From: Leisingera caerulea DSM 24564
Lineage (GTDB): Bacteria; Pseudomonadota; Alphaproteobacteria; Rhodobacterales; Rhodobacteraceae
Assembly: GCF_000473325.1 (NCBI RefSeq)
Contig: NZ_KI421513.1
Span: 1,559,217 to 1,623,216 of the forward strand
DNA: 64,000 nucleotides
Reading direction: 5' to 3'
The notes under the pieces were generated by a model that was given only the letters and a program-made list of their open reading frames with translations, was not told where the DNA came from and made no database searches. This document shows, one piece after another, positions 10,670 through 20,020 of this stretch. How positions within the stretch are numbered: the first letter of the stretch is position 1; every line of letters starts with the position of its first letter. A program made the translations under genes and the position numbers.

Positions 10670-12001
10670 ATGAAAAAATTTGCGATGGCTGCCGTTGGCG
10701 GCACGCTGGCAGGGATTGTCGCCACGACATATGTTGCAGGCCCCTTGCTGGCGCAGGAAGGCACGCGCGAGGCCAATGTCTATGAGCAGCTGGACCTGTT
10801 CGGCGACATCTTCGAGCGCATCCGCGCGCAATATGTCGAGGAGGTCGACGAGAAGGAGCTGATCGAGGCGGCGATCGGCGGCATGCTGACCTCGCTGGAC
10901 CCGCATTCCAGCTATCTGTCGCCCGATGATGCGAGCCGGATGCGGGTGCAGACCCGCGGCGAGTTCGGCGGCCTGGGGATCGAAGTCACCCAGGAAGAGG
11001 GCTTTGTCAAAGTTGTCTCCCCCATCGACGGCACCCCGGCGGATGAGGCCGGCATGGAAGCCGGCGATTTCATCACCCATGTGGACGGCGAAAGCGTGCT
11101 GGGCCTGTCGCTGGATGAAGCGGTCAACCTGATGCGCGGGCCGGTCGGCTCGGAGATCGTGATCACCGTGGTGCGCGAAGGCGAGGCGGAGCCGTTCGAC
11201 GTGTCGATCATCCGCGACACCATCAAGCTGACCGCGGTGCGCAGCCGTGTCGAAGGCAATACCGTGGTGATGCGGATCACCACCTTTAACGACCAGACCA
11301 CGCCGAACCTGGAATCGGGCCTGAAGAAGCGGATCGAGGAAGCCGGCGGCCTGGACCAGGTGAACGGCATCGTTCTGGACCTGCGCAACAACCCGGGCGG
11401 CCTGCTGAACCAGGCGATCCAGGTGGCCGACAGCTTCCTGGAATCCGGTGAGATCGTCTCCACCCGCGGCCGCGACCCGGAGGACGGCGAGCGCTTTAAT
11501 GCGACCCCGGGCGATCTGGCCGACGGCAAGCCGATTGTGGTGCTGATCAACGGCGGTTCGGCCTCGGCCTCGGAAATTGTGGCCGGTGCGCTGCAGGACC
11601 ACCGCCGGGCGATTGTTGTGGGCACAAAATCCTTTGGCAAGGGGTCTGTGCAGACGGTGATGCCGCTGAAGGGCGACGGCGCCATGCGCCTGACCACCGC
11701 GCGCTATTACACCCCGTCGGGACGGTCGATCCAGGCGCTGGGCGTGTCGCCCGATATCGTTGTGGAACAGCCCCGCCGCACCGCCGAGGCAGAGGAGGAG
11801 GACAGCCCCGCCCGCCGCTCGCGTTCGGAAGCCGACCTGCGCGGCAGCCTGAACAATGATTCCCTGAGCGAGGATGAGATCCGCCAGATCGAGGAAGAGC
11901 GCGAGAAGGCCGAGAAAGCCGCCGAGCTGCGTGAGGAGGATTACCAGCTGGCCTATGCCATCGACATCCTCAAGGGGCTGGTGGCGCTGGGGCCGAAGTA
12001 A
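10670..12001 (+). CDS. ctpA: Carboxy-terminal processing protease (S41 family)
   Basis: An exported PDZ-serine protease of 443 residues acting in the periplasm. The N-terminus is a signal peptide or anchor (MKKFAMAAVGGTLAGIVATT). A PDZ domain spans about 85-170 (GLGIEVTQEEG). The catalytic Ser lies in GGSASASEIVAGAL and the Lys in GTKSFGKGSVQT; LRNNPGGLL is the S41 substrate-cradle motif. The C-terminal tail is acidic and charged. ATG 10670 is chosen over GTG 10655 because AAGG precedes it and the signal peptide begins there. It forms an operon with gpmI and the envC-like gene, ending in a strong terminator. Confidence 0.94.
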   Translation: MKKFAMAAVGGTLAGIVATTYVAGPLLAQEGTREANVYEQLDLFGDIFERIRAQYVEEVDEKELIEAAIGGMLTSLDPHSSYLSPDDASRMRVQTRGEFGGLGIEVTQEEGFVKVVSPIDGTPADEAGMEAGDFITHVDGESVLGLSLDEAVNLMRGPVGSEIVITVVREGEAEPFDVSIIRDTIKLTAVRSRVEGNTVVMRITTFNDQTTPNLESGLKKRIEEAGGLDQVNGIVLDLRNNPGGLLNQAIQVADSFLESGEIVSTRGRDPEDGERFNATPGDLADGKPIVVLINGGSASASEIVAGALQDHRRAIVVGTKSFGKGSVQTVMPLKGDGAMRLTTARYYTPSGRSIQALGVSPDIVVEQPRRTAEAEEEDSPARRSRSEADLRGSLNNDSLSEDEIRQIEEEREKAEKAAELREEDYQLAYAIDILKGLVALGPK

Positions 12002-12028
12002 ACCCACCGCAAAACCGCAGCACAAAGG

Positions 12029-12054
12029 GGCCGTCCGGATGGGCGGCCTTTTTT
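12029..12054 (+). terminator. Rho-independent terminator of gpmI-envC-ctpA
   Basis: 8-bp stem GGCCGTCC/GGGCGGCC with a GGAT loop followed by six T (12049-12054), 27 nt after the ctpA stop. Confidence 0.9.
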
Positions 12055-12533
12055 CTGTGCTGCTGTTGCCGCCGGGGGGACGGGGTCTGGCTGGTTTATT
12101 TGCCGTCTCGGGGGGCCGGTAGATAAAGAGTGGCGGCGCCGCCGGGTGGAGTTGGACAGACCCCGCGGGGCCTGCTCGGACAGGATTTCCTGAGCGACCC
12201 CCTTTTTATCAGGGCCGGTCTCCGGGTGTTACGCAGGCAGCCACACAGATGCCTGCGCCTTGTATCATGGCCCTTGCGCGGGGCCATGGCGGGTGATCTC
12301 GATCATCCGGCAGTCTGGCATGGGGGAATGAGGATCACGTGAAGGGGGCGTGCGGCGGGGGCGCAACACCTTGCCCGGGTGAAGGTGCGCAGCCCTCTGC
12401 GGAAAACGGGAAACCGGAAACAAGGGGGCTGTGTTTTCTTTTGAGGCGGCCTCGCCCGCGCCCTTGCGTCATTGCGAAAATAAACGCCCGATATCCGGCG
12501 TACTGGCCGGGCAGGCTGGGCTATGCTCCGGCC
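12055..12533. other. Gene-free stretch between ctpA terminator and ada
   Basis: No frame here has convincing coding character. It contains a short hairpin (ATGGCCC near 12268 pairing with GGGCCAT near 12282) and presumably the ada promoter; the segment around 12468-12490 (TTGCGTCATTGCG followed by AAAATAAAC) is locally AT-richer. An in-frame upstream extension of ada from 12339 exists but is Arg/Pro-rich and unlike Ada. In many relatives a nudix gene (rppH) follows ctpA; none is seen. Confidence 0.5.
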
Positions 12534-13598
12534 ATGATGTTTGACCTGCCTGATTCCAAAACCCTGTATCAAGCCTTGCTGGACCGCGATGCCGCATATG
12601 AGGGGCGCGCCTATGTCGGGGTGACCTCCACCGGCATCTTCTGCCGGCTGACCTGCCCGGCGCGCAAGCCCAAGTTCGAGAACTGCCAATTCCACGCCAC
12701 CCCCGGCGCCTGCATCGAGGCGGGCTTCCGCGCCTGCAAGCGCTGCAAGCCGCTGGCCGCGGCGGCGGCTGGTGATCCGATAGTGCAGGACCTGCTGGCG
12801 CGGCTGGAGGCGCGGCCCGCCTACCGCTGGGGCGAGGGCGATCTGGTGCGGCTGGGGCTGGATGCATCGACCGTGCGGCGCGCCTTCAAGCGGCATTTCG
12901 GCATGACCTTTCTGGAGATGGCGCGCCAGCGCCGTCTGCGCGAGGGGTTCACCGCGCTGAAGGCCGGCGAGCCGGTGATTGCGGCGCAGATTGATGCGGG
13001 GTTTGAAAGCGCCAGCGCCTTCCGCGCGGCTTTTGCGAAACTGGTGGGGATTGCGCCGGGGGCGTTCCGCAAGGATGCGCTTTTGCTGGCGGACTGGATC
13101 GACACGCCCTTGGGGGCGATGATTGCGATCAGCTGCGCCCATCAGCTGCACCTGCTGGAATTTGCCGACCGCAAGGCGCTGCCGCGGGAGGTGGCCAGGC
13201 TGCAAAAGGCGCAGCCCGGGGGCCTGGGCTTTGGCCGCCCCGCACCGACGGAGCAGATCGCAGAGGAGCTGCGCCGGTTTTTTGCCGGTGAGCGCGCGCA
13301 TTTCCAAACCCCGCTGGCGCTGCATGGCACCGCGTTTGAACGCGAGGTCTGGCGCTGTCTGCTGACCATCCCGGCGGGGGAGACCCGCAGCTATTCGCAG
13401 ATCGCGCGGGAGCTGGGCCGGCCGTCGGCCACGCGCGCAGTGGCGCGGGCCAATGGCGCAAATCAGCTGGTGCTGGTGGTGCCCTGCCATAGGGTGATTG
13501 CTGCCGACGGCGCGCTGACCGGCTATGGCGGCGGCTTGTGGCGCAAGCAGCGGCTGATAGAAATTGAGACAGGCTACAGACAGAGGATTTCAGCATGA
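12534..13598 (+). CDS. ada: Ada: bifunctional alkylation-response regulator and methyltransferase
   Basis: Repairs O6-methylguanine and methylphosphotriesters and activates the adaptive response. The 354 residues cover all expected parts. The N-terminal zinc domain has GIFCRLTCPARKP (acceptor Cys) and ACKRCKP, giving four Cys ligands. An AraC-type HTH (about 90-175; STVRRAFKRHFGMTFLEMARQRRL) and the C-terminal O6-alkylguanine transferase with active site VPCHRVI follow. ATG 12534 is used (12537 also possible). Its stop overlaps the start of the next gene by 4 bp. Presumably autoregulated through its own operator, which I could not identify with confidence. Confidence 0.94.
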   Translation: MMFDLPDSKTLYQALLDRDAAYEGRAYVGVTSTGIFCRLTCPARKPKFENCQFHATPGACIEAGFRACKRCKPLAAAAAGDPIVQDLLARLEARPAYRWGEGDLVRLGLDASTVRRAFKRHFGMTFLEMARQRRLREGFTALKAGEPVIAAQIDAGFESASAFRAAFAKLVGIAPGAFRKDALLLADWIDTPLGAMIAISCAHQLHLLEFADRKALPREVARLQKAQPGGLGFGRPAPTEQIAEELRRFFAGERAHFQTPLALHGTAFEREVWRCLLTIPAGETRSYSQIARELGRPSATRAVARANGANQLVLVVPCHRVIAADGALTGYGGGLWRKQRLIEIETGYRQRISA

Positions 13599-14338
13599 CA
13601 TATTCCGACCGCGCGGGCGCCTTTGCGGCGCTGCACCAGCCGGGCAATCCGGTGGTGCTTTACAACATCTGGGACACCGGCAGCGCCAAGGCGGTTGCCG
13701 GGGCAGGGGCCAAGGCGCTGGCGACCGGCAGCTACCCGGTGGCGGCGGCTCAGGGGTTTCCGGATGGCGAACAGATCCCGCTGGAGTTTGTGCTGGGCAA
13801 TGCAGAGCGTATCGTCGCGGCCACCGATCTGCCGGTGACGATTGATTTCGAGGGCGGCTATGCCAGCGAGCCGGAGCAGCTGACCGTCAATGTGACGCGG
13901 CTGGCGGGCACCGGCGCGGTGGGGCTGAATTTCGAGGACCAGGTGGTTGGCACGGATGATCTGTATGGGATCATCGAGCAGGCCCGCCGGGTGACCGCGG
14001 TGCGGGCGGCCCATGCGGATATGTTCGTCAATGCCCGCACCGACCTGTTTTTGAAGGAAAAGGATGCCTCCAAACACGGAGCGCTGCTGTCGGAGGCGCT
14101 GGAGCGCGGGGCGGCCTATGCCGAAGCGGGCGCCAATGGGTTCTTTGTTCCGGGGCTGAGCGATCCCGATCTGATTGCCCGGGTCTGCGAGGCGAGTGCG
14201 CTGCCGGTCAACACGATGATGCGCGGCATCACGCTGGAGACGGCGCGGCAGGCCGGTGTTGCGCGCTGCAGCTATGGCCCGATCCCGCACGCGAAACTGA
14301 TGCAGGTGCTGGCGGAGCAGTTCCAGGCGCTGGAGTGA
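13595..14338 (+). CDS. Isocitrate lyase/PEP mutase superfamily protein
   Basis: A 247-residue single-domain TIM barrel of the PEP mutase/isocitrate lyase superfamily. It shows LYNIWDTGSAKAVAGAGAKA at the start, TIDFEGGYAS near residue 88 at the position of the metal-binding D-x-x-x-GYG loop, GLNFEDQ near 110, and VNARTD near 147. Members act on C-C or C-P bonds of small oxo-acids; the substrate here is unknown. The ATG overlaps the ada stop (ATGA), so it is translated with ada. Similar stand-alone proteins are often labelled oxaloacetate decarboxylase or methylisocitrate-lyase-like, without proof. Confidence 0.86.
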   Translation: MTYSDRAGAFAALHQPGNPVVLYNIWDTGSAKAVAGAGAKALATGSYPVAAAQGFPDGEQIPLEFVLGNAERIVAATDLPVTIDFEGGYASEPEQLTVNVTRLAGTGAVGLNFEDQVVGTDDLYGIIEQARRVTAVRAAHADMFVNARTDLFLKEKDASKHGALLSEALERGAAYAEAGANGFFVPGLSDPDLIARVCEASALPVNTMMRGITLETARQAGVARCSYGPIPHAKLMQVLAEQFQALE

Positions 14339-14479
14339 GCTGGCTGGAAGGCGAGGCGGCGGCTCTATCGCGGTGAGCGTCTGCCCGGGCGGGTGCGGAA
14401 CGCGCCCGCCGTGGGGCGGGCGGACGCGTGCCCGCCGCTGCCGCGACGGGCGATCTGGCTTTGTCTGCGCGGGCTGCGC

Positions 14480-14857
14480 TCAGGACGTCTCCAGGCAGTG
14501 GCGGCGGAAGGCGCGCTTGAGCATGTCCAGCTCGGCGCGCAGCAGTTCCACCTCGGCGCGCAGATCGTCCGCCACGGCCTCGCCTGCGATCAGGGTGAAA
14601 TCGCCCAGCCGGGTGCTGCTGGCGGCATCGAAGATCACAAAGGTCTGCACCCCGTCGGCCACGGCCTCAGCCGGGACCGGCACGGACACGGTCCATTCGC
14701 CGCCGGTCTCACCCTCGCTCAGCCGGACGTCCTGCACCGGCTGATCCTGGAACATCACGGTGATGTCAGGCCTGGCGCCGCTGGCCGGCGCATTGCCGAT
14801 CCGGCCTTCCCAGACGCCGTTGCGGAAGCGGATTTTGGTCAGTGTCAGGTCGCTCAT
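14480..14857 (-). CDS. Conserved hypothetical protein, Rhodobacteraceae type
   Basis: I do not recognise a named family. The 125 residues are acidic. The N-terminal two thirds look beta-rich (LTLTKIRFRNGVWEGRIG, GGEWTVSVPVPAEAV, VQTFVIFDAASS) and the C-terminus is a predicted coiled coil (DDLRAEVELLRAELDMLKRA). No signal peptide or membrane segment. On its strand GAGGGA precedes the start. It lies 27 bp downstream of the 253-residue protein on the same strand, so the pair is probably one transcript. Confidence 0.8.
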   Translation of the reverse strand: MSDLTLTKIRFRNGVWEGRIGNAPASGARPDITVMFQDQPVQDVRLSEGETGGEWTVSVPVPAEAVADGVQTFVIFDAASSTRLGDFTLIAGEAVADDLRAEVELLRAELDMLKRAFRRHCLETS

Positions 14858-14884
14858 GTCAGGTCCCTCATGGGGCAGGGTTCC

Positions 14885-15646
14885 TCAGATCGCCGCGCGG
14901 CGGTGGCGCGAGAAGGTCAGGTCGCGCAGGATCACCTGGTTCAGATCCGGCGCCTCGAAGATCAGGTCGAGCCAGATTTTCCCGATCCGCCTTTCGTTCA
15001 GCCGGGAATAGGCCAGGTCGAATTCCACCACGATGTTTTTCTCCCCCATCGGCAGTTCGCGCACGATCTGTTCTGTGTTGGGGCCGTTCTGGATGTTGAG
15101 CCGGGCGAAGATCTCGATCGGTTTTTCGGATTCGATGATGCTGTCCACCCGCAACAGGTGCTGGCGGGTCAGGCCGGCGGCGGCTTCGGGCGGAAGGTCT
15201 ATGACCAGCGACAGAAAGGAGCCGTCGAATTTGAACACGTCCATGCGCAGGCCGAAGGGGGCGAGGTCCTCCTCGCGGGTGTTGCGGAGCTGGCGCAGGG
15301 TCAGTTCTGAGAAGGCGCAGTCGTGAAACAGCTGCACTTCACCGCCCAGCCGGGCCTTGGGCGGCGCCGAGGCCAGGCCGCGTTCGGGCAGGGGGCCGCG
15401 CCACAGTTCCGGGCGCCAGGACCAGTCGGTGCCATGCGGGCGCGGAAAGAAGGAAGAGCCGATTTGCGGCAGCGCCAGGCGGCCGTCGGCGGTGTGGATC
15501 AGCCGGTCCAGATGGGTGCGCAGCTGGCGGGCCTGGTTGCGCTGGCGGCGCAGCTCGGCCAGCGGCGCGCGCGCCGATTCCTCTGCCGCTGCGCGCCAGC
15601 GGCGCAGGCTGCGCAGGTGCATCAGCCGGTCCATGATCCTGCCCAT
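14885..15646 (-). CDS. Conserved protein, probably the Rhodobacterales DUF6478 family
   Basis: 253 residues, no signal peptide and no clear membrane segment. A basic helical N-terminus (MGRIMDRLMHLRSLRRWRAA) leads into a coiled-coil stretch (LAELRRQRNQARQLRTHLDRL). A beta-rich half follows, with SSFFPRPHGTDWSWRPELWRG and NIVVEFDLAYSRLNERRIGK. The content and context recall the uncharacterised DUF6478 proteins of Rhodobacterales; I assign this from memory only. The start at 15646 has AGAGGAAG upstream on its strand. Function unknown. Confidence 0.75.
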   Translation of the reverse strand: MGRIMDRLMHLRSLRRWRAAAEESARAPLAELRRQRNQARQLRTHLDRLIHTADGRLALPQIGSSFFPRPHGTDWSWRPELWRGPLPERGLASAPPKARLGGEVQLFHDCAFSELTLRQLRNTREEDLAPFGLRMDVFKFDGSFLSLVIDLPPEAAAGLTRQHLLRVDSIIESEKPIEIFARLNIQNGPNTEQIVRELPMGEKNIVVEFDLAYSRLNERRIGKIWLDLIFEAPDLNQVILRDLTFSRHRRAAI

Positions 15647-15734
15647 CGCGCTTCCTCTTGCCTTATGTGCCGTGTTGCTGCCCGTGCCGCGCGCGCCCGG
15701 CAGCGGGAACTGGCGGCAGTGTAACCGGGCGGGG

Positions 15735-16553
15735 CTATTGAAATAAACCGGCAATCCGCCGGCCCAGCCCGCGTATTTTGCGGGGGCCGGCAGATTGGGC
15801 GGCGGTTTCCGGCGCTGCAGGCCGGGGCCGGGGCCGCAGGGCTGGCGCGGCTGCGGCGGGCGGAGCCGCCTGCGCCTGTTCCAGGGGCGGCAGGGTGGAG
15901 GCCTCCAGCGTGCGGTGGGTCACCTCGTTCAGCAGGGCGGCGCCGTGGCTGCCCAGGGCGCGGCTGCCCTCTGGCGCATAAAGCGCCAGCGCGATCAGGT
16001 GGCGGTCGAGCACAAAGGCACCGCGCCAGTGCACCGGGCTGGCGCCCTTGGCCACGGCCTGGGGGAACTCCAGCCGCACCAGCGGCAGCAGCTGGTCCTC
16101 GCGGCTTTCCAGCAGCCTGGCACCGGGGAACATGGCGGCGATGTCGCTGGCCCGCGGCGCCAGGGCATTCTGGCTGGCGGGACCGATGGAGGCGGTCAGC
16201 ACCGCTGCCTTGCGGGCGCCGAACCAGCCGCGGCCCTCCAGGCGGCTGCAATGGGCGATCAGGGCAAAGCCGCCGCCGTCCTCCGGTGCGCTGCTGCGGC
16301 GGTCGAAGCAATAGCTCTCCGGCGCGGCCAGCAGCACGCCGCCGTTGGCAAAGGACATCACCTGGCCGTCCTGCCGGGGAATAAGGCCCGCGTCCCGGGC
16401 GGCAAAGGAGAGGCCTTGGGGCGCGGGGCTGCAAGCCGTCAGCACCGCGGCGGCCAGCGCCGCCGCAATTGACCCGGCCAATCGCCCAAAGCGCGGCGCC
16501 TTTCCGCCGGCGGGCGGGAAAGCACCGGGATTTCCGCTGGTTGTTCTGTTCAC
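15735..16553 (-). CDS. Putative lipoprotein of unknown function
   Basis: 272 residues. A hydrophobic N-terminal segment (residues 26-40) ends in the lipobox LTAC, so Cys41 is probably lipidated and the protein anchored in the envelope. The mature part is soluble (FANGGVLLAAPESYCFDRRSS, LRLEFPQAVA-like segments) and ends with a Pro/Ala/Arg-rich linker (residues about 230-255) and a basic tail RKIRGLGRRIAGLFQ. I recognise no enzyme motif. It is on the same strand as the two preceding hypotheticals, 88 bp upstream of the 253-residue gene. Confidence 0.78.
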   Translation of the reverse strand: MNRTTSGNPGAFPPAGGKAPRFGRLAGSIAAALAAAVLTACSPAPQGLSFAARDAGLIPRQDGQVMSFANGGVLLAAPESYCFDRRSSAPEDGGGFALIAHCSRLEGRGWFGARKAAVLTASIGPASQNALAPRASDIAAMFPGARLLESREDQLLPLVRLEFPQAVAKGASPVHWRGAFVLDRHLIALALYAPEGSRALGSHGAALLNEVTHRTLEASTLPPLEQAQAAPPAAAAPALRPRPRPAAPETAAQSAGPRKIRGLGRRIAGLFQ

Positions 16554-16708
16554 TGCTGCCCCTGCCGGTCTTGTTTTTTACAAAATCCATAGCGGGCAGG
16601 CGCGCAGCCGGGCAAGAGTGAACGGCCCGCCTGGCACGATGCCTTGCCTTGGCGTTGCAGCAATGCATAACGTTGGCGCAATTTGCCGCCACCCGGCCCG
16701 GAGGACAC

Positions 16709-17599
16709 ATGCAGCACAGGCACGGCTACAGGGCGCATGAGGCCATGGTGCGGTTTGCGCGGGCGCAGCCGCAGCTGTGGCGGCTGCTGCTGGGGCTGAT
16801 GCTGGTGGCGGCGGTTAGCTTTGCGATGACAGCGGCGCTGCAGGTGACGGTGGCGGGGCTGTTCCCGGGAGCCTGGCTGCAGGGGCTGGCCGATGGCAGC
16901 AATCCCGGCGCCATGCTGGTGCTGCTGGGCAGCTTTGCCTTTCTGTCGCTGGGGGTTGCGATGGCGGCCCGGCTGTTCCACCAGCGCAGCTTCGCCACCG
17001 TGACCGGGCATCTGCGGCCGCTGGTCTGGCAGTTCGGCCGCGTGAGCCTGTATCTGCTGGGGCTCAGCCTGTTGCTGATGGCGCTGCCGCCCTACAGCAT
17101 GGGGCCGCCGATGACCCCGAACCTGCCGTTCTGGACCTGGCTGGGCATCCTGCCTCTGTCGGCGGCCGCGGTGCTGGTGCAGACCGGGTCGGAGGAGATC
17201 CTGTTCCGCGGCTATATCCAGCAGGCGCTGGCGGCGCGGTTCCGCAGCCCCGCGGTCTGGCTGCTGGTGCCCTCGGCGCTGTTTGCGCTGGGTCACTACC
17301 TGCCTGTTGATGCGGGGGAAAACGCGCTGCTGATCACCGCCTGGGCCGGGCTGTTCGGGCTGCTGATGGCGGACCTGACCGCACGGGCCGGCACCCTGGG
17401 CCCGGCGATGGCGGTGCATTTCTTCAACAACGCCGCGGCGCTGTTGCTGTTTGCCTCGCCCACCAGCCTCAATGGGCTGGCGCTGTACCTGATCCCCTTT
17501 GATATGGCCGACACCGGCAACCTGCGCCCGTGGATGGCTGTCGACTTTGCGCTGATGCTGGTCAGCTGGCTGACAGCGCGGCTTGCCATACGCCGCTGA
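16709..17599 (+). CDS. CPBP family intramembrane glutamic endopeptidase
   Basis: A polytopic membrane protein of 296 residues with about seven to eight hydrophobic segments. The three CPBP (Abi/CaaX protease, Rce1-like) motifs are present: EEILFRGYIQQAL (EExxxR), LFALGHYLPV (FxxxH) and VHFFNNAAALL (HxxxN). Such enzymes cleave within or near the membrane; the substrate is unknown. The ATG at 16709 has GGAGG directly upstream (16700-16704). A divergent start of the lipoprotein gene lies 155 bp away. The accD gene follows after 63 bp. Confidence 0.9.
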   Translation: MQHRHGYRAHEAMVRFARAQPQLWRLLLGLMLVAAVSFAMTAALQVTVAGLFPGAWLQGLADGSNPGAMLVLLGSFAFLSLGVAMAARLFHQRSFATVTGHLRPLVWQFGRVSLYLLGLSLLLMALPPYSMGPPMTPNLPFWTWLGILPLSAAAVLVQTGSEEILFRGYIQQALAARFRSPAVWLLVPSALFALGHYLPVDAGENALLITAWAGLFGLLMADLTARAGTLGPAMAVHFFNNAAALLLFASPTSLNGLALYLIPFDMADTGNLRPWMAVDFALMLVSWLTARLAIRR

Positions 17600-17662
17600 T
17601 TGCAATTGCGGCCAAGGCGCCTTATCTGGGGGGCAAACCGCGCCCCCGGAGAGGCAAGCAAT

Positions 17663-18613
17663 ATGAACTGGATCACCAACTACGTCCGGCCCAAGATCAA
17701 CTCGATCTTTTCGCGCCGGGAAGTGCCCGAGAACCTGTGGCAGAAATGCGATGAATGCGGCACCATGCTGTTTCACCGCGAGCTGAGCGACAATCAGAAC
17801 GTCTGCACCAGCTGCGGCCACCACATGAACATCACCCCGCGCGACCGTTTCACCGCGCTGTTCGACGGCGGTGTCTTCACCGAGGTCGCGGTGCCGGAGC
17901 CGCTGACCGACCCCTTGAAGTTCAAGGATCAGAAGAAATACCCCGAGCGTATCAAGGCGGCGCAGAAGAAGACCGGCGAAAAAGACGCGATGCTGGTGGC
18001 CGCGGGCGAGATCGGCCGCACGCCGATTATCGCTGCTGCGCAGGACTTCTCCTATATGGGCGGTTCGATGGGCATGTATGTGGGCAACGCCATCATTGCC
18101 GCCGCTGAGGAAGCGGTGAAGCTGGGCCGCCCGCTGGTGCTGTTTTCCGCTGCCGGCGGCGCGCGGATGCAGGAGGGGATCCTGTCGCTGATGCAGATGC
18201 CGCGCACCACTGTTGCGGTGGAGATGCTGAAAGAGGCGGGGCTGCCCTATATCGTGGTGCTGACCCATCCGACCACCGGCGGGGTGACGGCCTCGTATGC
18301 GATGCTGGGTGATGTGCATATCGCGGAGCCGAACGCACTCATTTGCTTTGCAGGTCCCCGGGTGATCGAGCAGACCATCCGCGAGAAGCTGCCCGAGGGC
18401 TTCCAGCGGGCCGAGTACCTGCTGGACCACGGCATGCTGGACCGGGTGACCCCGCGCACCGAGATACGCGAAGAGCTGATCACCATCACCCGGATGCTGA
18501 TGGGGCTGCCGCCGCAGGTGGCGGGCGATCTGCCCGCACCGGCGGAGGAAGAGGCGCCCAAGGCCGCAAACGCGCCGGCGGATGGCGCAGTCAGCGAAGA
18601 AGCTGCCGAGTGA
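17663..18613 (+). CDS. accD: Acetyl-CoA carboxylase carboxyltransferase subunit beta
   Basis: Beta subunit of the carboxyltransferase that makes malonyl-CoA for fatty-acid synthesis. In 316 residues it has the N-terminal C4 zinc ribbon (CDECGTMLF and CTSCGHHMN, residues about 31-54). The carboxyltransferase core includes [22 protein letters not shown] and [16 protein letters not shown], the carboxybiotin/acyl-CoA site. The C-terminal tail is Ala/Glu-rich and variable. GAGAGG precedes the ATG. The accD-folC order is widely conserved in proteobacteria. Confidence 0.97.
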   Translation: MNWITNYVRPKINSIFSRREVPENLWQKCDECGTMLFHRELSDNQNVCTSCGHHMNITPRDRFTALFDGGVFTEVAVPEPLTDPLKFKDQKKYPERIKAAQKKTGEKDAMLVAAGEIGRTPIIAAAQDFSYMGGSMGMYVGNAIIAAAEEAVKLGRPLVLFSAAGGARMQEGILSLMQMPRTTVAVEMLKEAGLPYIVVLTHPTTGGVTASYAMLGDVHIAEPNALICFAGPRVIEQTIREKLPEGFQRAEYLLDHGMLDRVTPRTEIREELITITRMLMGLPPQVAGDLPAPAEEEAPKAANAPADGAVSEEAAE

Positions 18614-18652
18614 TCCGGTTTAAATAGATACGCCTGGCCGAGAAGGCCGGTC

Positions 18653-18687
18653 AGCGCCCGTCCCTCCCAGGGCGGGCGCTGTTCTTT
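18653..18687 (+). terminator. Hairpin between accD and folC, possible attenuator
   Basis: 8-bp perfect stem AGCGCCCG (18653-18660) and CGGGCGCT (18673-18680) with a 12-nt loop, followed by GTTCTTT. It lies 40 nt after accD and 39 nt before folC. The T-tract is imperfect, so it may only partly reduce read-through. Confidence 0.5.
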
Positions 18688-18725
18688 GCCACACACGACT
18701 TTCCGACCTGACAGGACCCAGGCTG

Positions 18726-19994
18726 ATGACCCAGACCTCCGACGCGATCCTCGCCCGCATGATGGCGCTGCACCCCAAGATCATCGACCTGACGCTGGAC
18801 CGGGTCTGGCGGCTGCTGGCGGCGCTGGACAACCCGCAGGACAAGCTGCCGCCGGTGATCCACCTGGCCGGCACCAACGGCAAGGGCTCGACCCAGGCGA
18901 TGATCCGGGCGGGCCTTGAGGGGATGGGCAAGAGCGTTCACGCCTACACCTCGCCGCATCTGGCGCGCTTCCATGAGCGGATCCGGCTGGCGGGTGAGCT
19001 GATCTCGGAGGCACATCTGACGGAGGTGCTGGACGAGTGCTATGCCAAGAACGGCGGCGAGAACATCACCTATTTCGAGATCACCACGGTGGCGGGCCTC
19101 TTGGCGTTTTCCCGGACGCCCGCGGATTACACGCTGCTGGAGGTTGGGCTGGGCGGGCGCCTGGACGCCACCAATGTGATCACGCCGGAGGTCTCGGTGA
19201 TCACCCCGATCTCCATCGACCATGAGCAGTTCCTGGGCAACACGCTGGCCAAGATTGCCTCGGAGAAGGCAGGCATTATCAAGCGCGGTGTGCCGGTTGT
19301 GGTCGGCCCGCAGCCTGACGAGGCGATGGAAGTGATCGAGGCCACCGCCGCCCGCCTCGGCGCGCCGCTGATTGCCTATGGCCAGCACTGGCACGTCTTT
19401 GAGGAGCGCGGGCGGCTGGTGTTCCAGGATGAAAACGGCCTGCTGGACCTGCCGCTGCCCGCCCTGCTGGGGGCGCATCAGATCCAGAACGCCGGTGCCG
19501 CACTGGCAGCGCTGCGCCATCTGGGCGCGGATGAGGCGGCTTGCGAGGCCGCCATGCTGAACGCCGAATGGCCTGCGCGGATGCAGAAGCTGAAAACCGG
19601 CCCGCTGATCGAGGCGGCGCCGGAGGCCGAGCTGTGGCTGGACGGCGGCCATAACGCAGCGGCTGGCGCGGCGCTGGCGGATGTGCTGGCGAAACTGCCG
19701 CACCGTCCCACGCATCTGATCTGCGGCATGCTCAACACCAAGGACGTGAGCGGCTATATGGCGCCGCTGGCGCCGCATGCGGCGAGCCTGACGGCGATTT
19801 CGATCCCCGACGAGATCAACACGCTGAGCGCCGAAGACACTGAGGCGGCGGCCAAATCGGTCGGCATCAAGGCGGGTACGGCGCAGAGCACCATGGCGGC
19901 TTTGAAAGCGATCACCGCCGAGGACCCGCAGGCGCGGGTGCTGATCTGCGGCTCGCTGTATCTGGCGGGCCACATCCTGCGCGAAAACGGCTGA
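18726..19994 (+). CDS. folC: Bifunctional dihydrofolate/folylpolyglutamate synthase
   Basis: Adds glutamate to dihydropteroate and to folates. The 422 residues include the ATP P-loop GTNGKGST near residue 48, the SPHL motif (AYTSPHLARFHERI), the EVGLGGRLDATN omega loop and the Mur-ligase signature SIDHEQFLG. The C-terminal domain has GGHNAAAGAALAD. The start at 18726 is preceded by AGGA. Downstream of accD; folate polyglutamates are also cofactors of the sarcosine oxidase encoded 35 kb away, though this is only a metabolic link. Confidence 0.96.
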   Translation: MTQTSDAILARMMALHPKIIDLTLDRVWRLLAALDNPQDKLPPVIHLAGTNGKGSTQAMIRAGLEGMGKSVHAYTSPHLARFHERIRLAGELISEAHLTEVLDECYAKNGGENITYFEITTVAGLLAFSRTPADYTLLEVGLGGRLDATNVITPEVSVITPISIDHEQFLGNTLAKIASEKAGIIKRGVPVVVGPQPDEAMEVIEATAARLGAPLIAYGQHWHVFEERGRLVFQDENGLLDLPLPALLGAHQIQNAGAALAALRHLGADEAACEAAMLNAEWPARMQKLKTGPLIEAAPEAELWLDGGHNAAAGAALADVLAKLPHRPTHLICGMLNTKDVSGYMAPLAPHAASLTAISIPDEINTLSAEDTEAAAKSVGIKAGTAQSTMAALKAITAEDPQARVLICGSLYLAGHILRENG

Positions 19995-20020
19995 GGCTTG
20001 CGGTTGCGGCGGGGGAGGCT

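Noticed and set aside
12339..12533. 65-residue N-terminal extension of Ada
   Set aside because: Pro/Arg-rich, not found in Ada; MMFDLPDSKTLYQALL matches the usual N-terminus.
16550..18430. 626-residue minus-strand frame opposite the CPBP protease and accD
   Set aside because: Both plus-strand genes have clear motifs and ribosome sites; the antisense product is His/Gln-rich.
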